A stretch of 64,000 nucleotides of DNA from Pempheris klunzingeri. Its lineage: Eukaryota > Chordata > Actinopteri > Acropomatiformes > Pempheridae. The translations under genes were made by a program, and so were the position numbers. This document shows positions 36,111-47,400 of this stretch, one piece after another (within the stretch, counting starts at the first letter, position 1; every line of letters begins with the position of its first letter). The DNA lies in NCBI RefSeq assembly GCF_042242105.1, contig NC_092035.1, forward strand, positions 5,848,977 through 5,912,976, read 5' to 3'. The notes beneath the pieces were generated by a model. It was not told the origin of the DNA. It saw only the letters and a program-made list of their open reading frames with translations, and searched no databases.

Positions 36111-39100
36111 GTGAGTAGTTTTACTAACCTTTGCCCTAAAATATTGACAAACGGGAAAAAAGGAAAGGAAAAATAATTCTTTGGTGGAGCTACTCACAAC
36201 TCATGAAAGTGCTCTTAAGTAAAAACTAATGTTAAAAGTAGAAGTACTGCTTGTGTAGAAAAGCTGTGTTTTCCTGTTGGAGACAGTTTTAACTGTTTTA
36301 TATACAGTTGGCTATTTTCAGTCAGTGCTTCCCAACCTCAGGGTCAGTAGATAATTCTGCAGTCGTGAGATGATTAATGGGAAGAAAACAAAGTTCTGAT
36401 AAACACATCTGGATAAATGTTTTGAACTTTTCTCTAATCTTTGCTTTTTGTGAAATACTGGAGGATTTTTAGAGGGGAAATGTCTCTTGGGATGCAGCCA
36501 AGTCCCAGCAGGAAATGGGGGGCTTCTCCTTAAAGTGGCACAGTCTTACAGACTTTAACTGTATTTACTGTACTTTTCAGATTTTTTTTTTACCCTGTTG
36601 TATTGTTTTTGGATCTAATTTACTTTTATTATCTGGTTGCTTTTGTAACTTTTAACTTTGTTTTTGAAAGGTTCTATAGAAATAGTTGGTACTGAAGCAG
36701 GAAGCCACAGGTACAAATGAGTGAAAATGCTACTGTATGAGACATAAGTCAGCTGTTATTTTATAATATGACATATCAGCAGCGTTCCAGTTATCCATTA
36801 AACTGTATCACATTATCGATGAGATTAAATCCTGTTAAAAGGATAATCAAGCTTTACATAACTTTAGTTCTGTTTATATCTATTTCCAATGGTATTTATT
36901 TAGAGAGCAGTTAGTTCTGTGATGGAGAGACACGGGAGGACAGACAGGAAATAAATGGATTTATTAAGACTTTAATGTAGTCCTTTCAGGTGCTTAATCA
37001 GACAAAGTTCCATTTTTGGGTCATTTTTCAGTTGTGTTTTTATTGGAGGTTTTATTGCCCCTTTTTTCATTTTATGCATCTGGCTGCTGGAAAAGACAAT
37101 TTGGGACATAAAAAACAAACAAATGAACAAAACAGAAGCCCAGCAACAGATGGGCGACTGGTAAAAGCAGCTCACTTGGTATTTGTTCTCGTCAGCTGAG
37201 GGTGAGCCCAAGTATCTCTCGGAGAAGGCCGAGGCTGGAGGAGATAAGCAGAGAGAGAAGAGCTTACAGAATGTCGTTTTCAGCGCAGGAAGAGAGATGT
37301 GGAGATTTGTGGAGGAAAAACAAACCGAGCTCCAGTCAACAAAGTGCTTTACAACTTAAATAAAACAAAGGTTTCTTCTCTCTGTTCGATCTGCCATTAA
37401 CAAACACTGGCCAAGGTTTTACATGCTTTACAGTCACAGTAAGAGAAAATCTTAGTGATGTGAAATTCTTAGTCTGCACTGAGGATTTCCAGACATTCAG
37501 TCTATTAAACTCTGATCACATGCAGCCGTGTGTCCTCCCCAACGCTCCCAGAAATGAAGGCAGCTTTTCATCTTAAAATTTATTAAGGTGGAACTCCCGA
37601 AAGCAGAACCTGCAGATAATTAAAGTCACATTACGCCGGCTGACAACACGGTACGTGGGATAAAGACGGCCTGAGCTGTAGCAGCAGAGGTAATAAATAT
37701 TTCCCCGTCACTGCGGTGTGTGTAGAAGGAGAGGAGAAGCTGTGCTCACCGTACATGGACCAGTCGATGACGGGGGCCTGAGCTGCAGCGCACCTGATCA
37801 GCCTGTCCGTCGACTTCAGCAGCATCAGTGTGAGGAAGCCTCCATAGTCCTGTTGGAGGAATGGATTCCATGTTATACCTGCTCAAGTACTCAAAGCTCA
37901 TTCAAGTAAAACACAGGAAAAGTAGCACTTTTTGGCCAACGTGTGATGAGCGGTTGCAAGAAAACAATCATTCGTTTAAAGGCAAAAAAGAACGGGCACC
38001 TACAATATTTCCTGAGAAACCTGAACATATCAAGCTGTGTGCTCAGAAGAGAACTAGTGAGCATGTAAAATATCTGCATAAATACATCTTTGGTTATCTC
38101 ATAAACACTTTTTAAAGTTCATAAGTCAGTCTGTGTGTGATCCTGTGCTCGCTAATGACTCAGACAATTTACGAATATTTCCACCACACAGATACAGATT
38201 TTATCCAGACGGCTGAAAAATGAGGGTGAATAGTCTGATTGTTATTCAGAGGCCAGCAGACGAACCTCTCCGAAGACTCCGACGCGAGTGCGATCTACGA
38301 ACGGCAGCTTCACCAGGTATCTGGGGCACAGAGGAGATGTTTCAACACTACAGGACAGCAGCTGATACTTTTACATTTAGATTCACACACTCAGCTGAAG
38401 CTCTGGTCCAAAGTGACTCTCATAGCACAGATTAACAAGTGAGGAGGGCAAAGGTCACAGCCAAGGGGAGTTACTGACGGCAAGGCCTTGATCATGTGAG
38501 AGTTGTTGGGAGAATAAATGAGAAAACCAGGAAAAAACATGCGAGTCTCAACTGTGTTTTCATTTTTAAAACAGCAGGTTTTATGTTTACATGTGAAGTC
38601 GACCCAGCGGAGACACGACAGTAAACTGGAAAATAGTCAAAAATAAAATGTCTCTCCACACACACGAACAGTGCTTCTCTGCAGCAGTGTTCCATGATCT
38701 CGCCTCCACTAAATGTACGACAGAGAATCAATTAATGTGCAATGATTTTAAACAGATAAACATTTTACAATTCCAGCAATGTTGAGGAGTTTTAACACAA
38801 ACAACTCCTTCTCACCCTAAATTACCTGTTGAACGGCATCAAGGCTGCAACTAATGAGTATTTCCATCCATCCATCTTCAGCCGCTTATCCGGCGTCAGG
38901 TCGCAGGGGCAGCAGTTTCAGCAGAGATGCCCAGACTTCCCCTCCCCAGGGAGGCGTCCAGGAGGCATCCGAAACAGATGCCTGAGCCACCTCAGCTGGC
39001 TCCTCTCGATGTGGAGGAGCAGCGACTCTACTCCGAGCTCCTCCCGGATGGCCGAGCTCCTCGCCCTATCTCTAAGGGTGCGCCCAGCCACCCTGCGGAG

Positions 39101-42100
39101 GAAACTCATTTCGGCCGCTTGTATCCGCGATCTCGTTCTTTCGGTCATGACCCAAAGCTCATGACCATAGGTGAGGGTAGGAACGTAGATCGACCGGTAA
39201 ATCGAGAGCTTTGCCTTCCGGTTCAGCTCCCTCTTCACCACAACGGGCCGATACGACCGCATCACTGCAGCCACTGCACTGATCCGCCTGTCGATCTCAC
39301 ACTCCATCTTTCCCCCACTCGTGAACAAGATCCCGAGATACTTGAACTCCTCCACTTGAGGCAGGAACTCCCCACCTTTTTCCGGTCGAGAACCATGGCC
39401 TCGGACTTGGAGGTGCCGATTCTCATCCCAGCCGCAAACCGCCCCAGTGCACACTGGAGGTCTCGGCTCGATGAAGCCAACATGACATCCGCAAAAAGCA
39501 GAGATGCTATCATGTGGTTCCCAAACCGGACCCCTGTGCCTAGAAATTCTGTCCATAAAAATAAACAGAACCGGTGACAAAGGGCAGCCCTGCCGGAGTC
39601 CAACATGCACCGGGAACAGGTTTGACTTACTGCTGGCAATACGAACCAAACTCCAACTCCAGTCCCGGACAGCCCTTAACAAAGGGCCCCGGACCCCATA
39701 CTCCCGGAGCACCCCCCACAAGATGCCACGAGGGACACTGTCGAATGCCTTCTCCAAGTCCACAAAGCACATGTGGACTGGCTGGGCGAACTCCCATGAA
39801 CCCTCGAGCACCCGATAGTGTGGAGCTGGTCCAGTGTTCCACGACCAGGACGAAACCCGCATTGTTCCTCCTGAATCCAAGGTTCAACTATCGGCCGTAA
39901 CCTCCTCTCCAGTACCCTAGAATAGACTTTCCCGGGGAGGCTGAGGAGTGTGATCCCTCTATAGTTGGAACACACCCTCTGGTCCCCCTTCTTAAAAAGA
40001 GGGACCACCACCCCGGGCTGCCAATCCAGAGGCACTGTCCCCAACTGCCAAGCGATGTTACAGAGACATGTCAACCAAGACAGTCCCTGCACATCCAGAG
40101 ACTTGAGGTATTCAGGGCGGATCTCATCCACCCCCGGTGCCCTGCCACGAAGGAGCTTTCTGACCACCTCAGCGACTTTGGCTTGGGTGATGGACGAGTC
40201 CACTTCTGAGTCCCCAGCCTCTGCTTCCTCAGCGGAAGACCTGAGGTCGAGGTCAACAGCTCCCCACCCACACTGTGGGTGTTGGTGGAGCACTGCTTCC
40301 CCCTCCTGAGGCGCCGGACGGTTTGCCAGAATTTCCTCAAGGCCGACCGGTAGTCCTCCTCCATGGCCTCCCCGAACTCCTACCAGGCCCGAGTTTTTGC
40401 CTCTGCTACCGCCCGAGCTGCAGCACGCTTGGCCTGCCAGTACCCGTCAGCTGCCTCAGGAGTTCCACGAGCCAACAAGGCCCGATAGGACTCCTCCTTC
40501 AGCTTGACGGTATCCCTTACTTCCGGCGTCCACCACCGGGTTTGGGGGTTGCCGCCACGACAGGCACCAGAGACCTTATGACCACAGCTTCAAGCGGCTA
40601 CGCTGACAATAGAGGTGGAGAACATGGTCCACTCGGACTCAATGTCTCCAACCTCCCCCGGGATCTGTGAGAAGCTCTCCCGGAGGTGGGAGTTGAAGAC
40701 CGCAGCGACAGCGGGCTCTGCCAGACGTTCCCAACAGACCCTCACGATATGCTGGGGCCTGCCGAGTCTCTCTGGTTTCCTCCCTTGCCAGTGGATCCAA
40801 CTCAACAGGTGGTGATCAGTTGACAGCTCAGCCCCTCTCTTCACCAGAGTGTCCAAAACACACAGACAGAGGTCGGATGACACGACAACAAAGTCTATCA
40901 TTGACCTCCGGCCTAGGACGTCCTGGTGCCACATGCACCGATGGACGCCCTTGTGTTCGAACATGGTGTTCGTTATGGACAATCTGTGACTAGCACAGAA
41001 GTCCAACAACAGAACACCACTCTGGTTCAGATCAGGGAGGCCGTTCCTCCAAATCACGCCTGTCCAGGTCTCACTGTTGCTGCCTATGTGGGCGTTGAAG
41101 TCCCCCAGTAGAACAATGAGTATTTCCAACAACAATTAATTTGCCAATATTCTCATCTCGTCATCATTTGGTCTATAAAATATGATTCAGAATCTTCTAG
41201 ACACCAAGTTGTCGTATTCAAATGTCAAAGGAAAAGGTGTGTTACGTACTCCAGAGCTGCTATCTGGTCCTGTGCGTCTACCGTGCCGAGCCCGTGGTGG
41301 ACCTGCTGCAGAACCCTGTGGTGAGAGGAGGGTCACAGATGATCATACCAGACTGAGGGGGGGGGGGTGTTTGCTCCAAAACACATGCAGTTAACGTGGA
41401 GTACCTTTGACCTCTGAAACCCGACCCTCTGCCGTCCAGCCGTGCCACTATGACCTGCTCTGACCCCACCAGGACCCAGTCCCAGTCCGGCCTGAACTCA
41501 TCCGTCACCGCCTGGTCGCCCAGAGAACTGCCACTGAGCCAGAACACACAAACACATGATGATATGATTCACTGTTTTAATTAAAAGAGCGCCATAAAGT
41601 AGAGAGAAGTACATTTACTCAAGTACTAAAGAGTATTAAACACAATTTAGAGATACCTCATTTTCTGTTATTTTATGCATTTTACTTACATTTATCTCGC
41701 AGCTGGAGTTACTTTTCAGATTTTGTATTAAGACACTTTGTGCTTATAAAACACATTTAAAAAAAAAAAAGATTTAAGTTGTAGCTTCTGGACCAAACCA
41801 GACTTCTCACTGTTTGAGGCCAAAAGCAGCAGTTACACAATATTTCACCAAAATGGAAAAAGAAAACTCCAATTTCCTCTCCCATGAATCACCTCACGAC
41901 CTCTTAGATTTATCTGGTAACCCTTCAGAGGGGCTTAGTTAGTTACATACTAACTGTATGTAAAATAGCTCAAACTGTCTTCTCCTGAGGCAGCTGCAAC
42001 AGTAAAATACAATGATGCATCAGCAACAGAATCATTCCCTAACACACACTTTCTTCTTCTGCTCCATGTTCTTGTTCCTCACAGACTGCATATAAGAAGT

Positions 42101-44408
42101 GGACGTAGCCACCATGAGGTCACCCATTGGTTTGTTATGGCTGCCATTTTGAAGAGACGTTCAGTCCACAAAGTGTAATTCCACCGAGTTAAAACTGGTG
42201 ATTGAGATGATGAACTCATTAAGAAAGTGTTTACAGAATCATTTTCTCATTGACTTCCATCCAATCAGACTTCTATTTGGAGCCAGTGGAGTCGCCCCCT
42301 TAGAAACAAGGCAGTTTAAGGCTCCTTCACTCTCCAAACCCAGAAGCAGTCTGTTTTTCTTGTGCTCTCTCCCAATCAGCAGCAGTGGTGAGTTGAAGCA
42401 TCACAGCATAATAAATACACAATGGATCTAGAAGACTTTTCTTGGTAGAAGTAACAGTTATTGTCTGACAAATTAGACTTTGATTGGAGAAGAACGAATC
42501 AACCAATCAACTAACCGACCAGAGGATGTCAGCAATCTGTTACTACTGCAAACATTGTCCAAATGCAGCAGCACTGCTAACTTACACAATTAAGACAGCT
42601 TGAACTCTGAAGAAGAAATCTGGCCTTTTGGGACCTTTTTGAAATTACTCTGCATACAAAAAGGATTGTAGGACTTAAGTTGGAGCTAAGGTGTGAAATT
42701 TGATGCTATATTTCCATTTTCACTTGTATTTTCCGTTATTACAGCTGTTCATTTGTAAAATGTATCCAACAGCCTGCAGGTTGAGGGGAACGAGGATGTC
42801 CTCACTCAGTTTGGCCTTTGAAGCTCGCAGCGCTGTGGTAAATGTAAATGAAAAAAATGTAAATGTAATCAAGTGGAATGGGCTTACACAATGAGGAGAA
42901 GGCCGTAGATGTAGGACTCTGAGAAGTCAGGAGGATAGATGAGCTTCAGAGGCAGCTCTGAGAGGACGAGACACAAACGTTAACTGGAGGAGAGACGGCT
43001 CGGTTAGCTCATGAAGATGCGTCATGTGTGCAAATCAATGCACACAAGCACACAGCTGTTAAGTGCAGATCATTTGTACCAAAGTTGTCATTAGTGATCA
43101 TCCGGATTTCCGTCTGGATCGTCTTTTTAGTCTCCAGCGCAGACCGCAGAGGGAGGTTGTTCTCCAAGATGAAATATGCTGCGAGATGAGAAATTAGGTT
43201 CAGAGCAGAGCAGAGTTGTTCTTATTTATTTGCTCTAAGCAAAAGCAGAAAGACCACAGCGCCTTAAGAGATGTGAGTCATTCAGCAAAGGAGCAGGAAA
43301 CTCAGAGAGGTCCATTTCTAACAAGTATGTAGGCGTTGTGTGTATCTGTACTTTCATATCATCTCTGGGGTTTAAAGCACTTAAGCAGTTTGTCAGAGAG
43401 GTGTCCATATATGGCTCACAGCTGTAACCTGAAAGTTACCTTTAATGTGTGACTGAGGTGAGGAGTCAACATGCCAGTTCTGAGAATCGCTGAAACCTTG
43501 GTCCTGAGGGGTGGTGGGCTTAACCAGACCCACATTTACCAAAAATAACTAGTATTTAAATGTGGAACGGGCTCACTGTTGCCTCCTGTGGCCATTAATA
43601 GGAAATAACTCCCATGACAACTCATTTAAGTACCAGTGGGAAGTGGTGAACTCTATGGACGTATAAAACAGGATAAAAACCCCTCCCAGGTGCTTCTCCA
43701 TGAAGAGTAGGTTTGGGGAATTAAGCCAAACGCACCCTTTTAGCTGGATTATTCACCATATTCCAAGAAATGTTTCCAGAAAGACAAACAGGAAATGTGG
43801 AGCCACTAAAGGAGACTGTTAATCATGGGGATTTTGCCTTGACTGTATGTTGTCACTGTAGCATAAGTCATGTAGATTTGTTCTTGTCGTTTGCATCATT
43901 TCTGGAGTCTAGAAACATCCATAACCCCCCTGGCATCTGGTCAGAGTAGTCATTTATTTAACAGATAATTAAAGTTTTGTAAGTTTGCCTTCTGAATGTG
44001 TTGATTTTTGGAAAAAACTATTCTAGATTGGGTGTCCTGTACCTTTAAAATACAGTGCAAGTCCACCTTTAACTTGCATTTGCCCTTCCTCAGCAGGAGA
44101 GAGAGAGAGAGAATACTACATCTATATATAACTACATCTAAAAAGGAGCATGAAGATTTCCTCTCAAATATTTGTGTTTCATCTTGGCGTAGAAGCAAAG
44201 GTGAAGACATGTCATGCAGACATAAAGACAATATGGACAACAGCTCACATGAAATATTCAGAGCTTCATCCAGAGAACATAGCAGTGGAAGAGCATGAGA
44301 ACATTTTTATTTTATAACCATTAAGAGGCCTCCTATACTGGACATGTGCCATGACAAAAACAATATCTGAGGTTCTTGCTGCATCATCTAGCGCCGACTA
44401 TTAGCCAG

Positions 44409-44450
<42 letters not shown>

Positions 44451-47400
44451 ACAATTGTGGAAATGAACAGGGGCCATTTTAACTGTGAGGCACATCCAAC
44501 ATCTTGAAATGTACAAATCACCAGTGCAGTTTGGCACGGCATCAAATCCAACAGCTGCCAATGTTTTCACACAAATAGGATGAGGATGCTTAATTGCTGC
44601 AAACCATTTTCCATTTGAGAGCAGGCGAAAGGGAACGGCACATCTGCCTCCACACTCAGACACACGAAATGTTTTCATATTTAGCAGAATAAAAGACAAC
44701 TCACAGTCCACGTCGTCAAGACTGAGAAGCAGCACAGACGGGACTCCCGGGCCTGCAACAGGAGGGAATAAGATATTCAGTCGTTTTATGCATGTAACAA
44801 GATGCTAATAAGACAAATTAGAAAATTCTATATTTAAGGCTGATTTGCTGACTTATTTCAAGGGATTAAGAGTAGTTTCTTCCAAACATCTTGAGCATTG
44901 TGATGCCAGAGTTTCACTGATGACCCTTGACGAGCTAGGTGGACAGTTCAAGAATGCATTACATAACATTTTGTGCACGCAAACACCAAAGCAACATGTC
45001 CACTTTCACACCGTTAATGCGCCGAGCAGCCATAAACTAAACTTCTTACATCTGCAATAGAAGAACAAGACACTGCAGAGGTCAAGCCGACAGCAAAACT
45101 ACACGCTGAAGAGCAGCAGCCATTTGCAGAAACACTGCCAACCGAAGGTAATGCCAACAAAACTGTTTCTATTATACAGATACATAGTGTTCACCCCAGG
45201 GATGGTGTCCATTATCAGCCTGTCGTAATGCAGTCAGACAGACTCAATACCATCCATACCCAAGCCAGCGGTGACCAGGCAGCCAGTCCTTTTAATGGTT
45301 TAACAGAGACAGTCCAAATTCCAGATGTGCCTAAGAGTATCAGATCAGCTCGTGGCATCCTCATGGAGCAGTATAAGTCATGATAAGCTAACAAATGTCC
45401 TTGAATGCCAAAATGAGATTACAGCAATTCTTATTAAGCTCCCACATAAAGAGATCCCAATTTTCAGTGGTGAAGTTTTGTCATATAGACCATTTATCAG
45501 AGCCTTTGAGAATAAGACTTGAGCTTAAGACTGACAGTGAAGCAGATAGACTGTATTTTTTGGATCAGTACACAAGCGGCGTTCCCAGAGATCCTGTAAG
45601 GAGTTATCTCCACATGAGCCCAGACAGAGGCTATAGGAGAGCTAAAGCTTTGCTAAAGGAACACGATGGAGATGAATTCAAAATTTGCTCTGTTTACATG
45701 AAGAAAGCATTGGAGTGGCCTGCAATTAAAGCTGAAGACCAAAAGGCATTACAAATCTTCACAATAAAGTTGCTGTAATGTTATGGAAGAAATGAAATAT
45801 GCAGAGGAAATCAACTTGTCAGCAAACATGAAGCGAGGCAGACTACCTTGTTAAGTTTTAAGTACGTGAAGATAGTTTCTGACCCAGTGTATGGCGACAA
45901 TCAGGATAAGCCCACCAGAGCCAAAGAAAAGTTGTCCCTTAAAATGAAATCTAAGCCAGGAAGCAGCTTTGCAACTAGTGTCTCCACTGTTGGGTTTTTC
46001 AGCAGGCTGAGACAAGACTACTAACTTTTCTCTGTTGCCTGTGCAGCGACAATCCCACTTTGAAGCATTGTACTTCACTCCAGAAAAAGGTCTGTGTTTT
46101 GGCTGTAGACATAGACTTACCTGTTCAGTGTGTGCTAAACAGCATCCTACTGTCCTCCATACTGAACAAATCAAGCAAAGACTTCCAAGATCATGGAACC
46201 CTGGGAAATTGTTAACAGCCAGGGTAATGGGCCATATGCAGTGAAGACCCTGGTGGGATGGATAATCAATGGACTTTTTAAGAGGTGGTGAGCTCAGTGG
46301 ACGCAGTGACTGTTCCCATTCTCCAACAGTAAATAGAATCACTGTTGCAAGGAAAAGCTTATGATTAGTCAGTACAATCACGACTTCAATGAAAAGGCAT
46401 CAGAGGAAAAGCGTGAGTTGTCACATGAGGATAAAAGGTTCCTCCAAATTGCAAATGATTCGATTTCACTGCTAGATGGACGCTATGTTCTTAACTTGCC
46501 CTTCAGGAAGGATGATGTGCAAATGCCAACCAATCGCCACATAGCCATGCAACGTCTCCTGAGCCTTCAAAGAAAGTTTGAGAAATGAAAAGGAAGCAGT
46601 GCAGCTGGCATCAGACCTTGGCAAATTGAGTAACAAAGTAGGTTTCCAGCTCACCAAGTGGGTAAGCAACAGCAGAGCTGTGCTGTCAAGCATAAAAGAG
46701 GAGGAGAGAGGGAAAGACATCAGGCTGCTGGACCTCGACAGGGACCAGTTGACCATGCCCTTGGACTTCAGTGGAGTGTGGAGGACGACACTTTCAGGTT
46801 TGGGATTGTAGTACCTGAAATACCACACACAACGAGGGGAATCTTGTCAATGGTGAGCTCTGTGTTTGATCCACTAGGCATCCTAGCTCCTCTCACTCTT
46901 CCAGCCAGACAGCTGTTACAGCAGCTCCGTTAACAGAGCTGTGGATGGGATGAGCCAGTACCTGCAATTCAGTCAAAAACAATGGATTAGTTGGATTCAA
47001 GATCTTCCCAAACTAGCGGACTTTAATGTTAGACGCTGTATTAAGCCCAGTGATTTTAGAAAACCAAAGACCTTTCAGCTGCACCATTTTTCTGATGCCA
47101 GCGAAACAGGATATGGAGCAGTAAGCTACCTCAGGATGAAAAATGACCTAGGTGAGATGCACGTCTCCTTCATGGTAGGAAAGGCAAGAGTAGCGCCTTT
47201 AAAGCAAATGACAATTCCTTGGCTTGAGCTAACTGCTGCAGTGTTGTCTGTTAGAGTAGATAAGATGCTCAAAACTGAGCTACAGCTCCCCCTAGAAAGT
47301 TCCCTATTCTGGACTGATAGCCAAGCAGTAATAAAATACATTGCTAGAGAGAGCAAGATTTCACTCATTTGTGGCAAATAGAGTCTGTCATAAGAGAAAA

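Noticed and set aside
38927..39577. 216-codon plus-strand open frame, and a similar one at 51226-51669
   Set aside because: Both are the antisense of the Rex3 reverse-transcriptase C-terminal region and occur in both copies for that reason.
38500..41130. Classifying the LINE as CR1-like Rex1
   Set aside because: The GATG-repeat 3' end and the internal sites I recall as Rex3 primer targets fit Rex3 (RTE clade), not Rex1.
45851..46381. 176-codon minus-strand open frame
   Set aside because: Antisense to the decayed BEL/Pao element; no recognisable domain.
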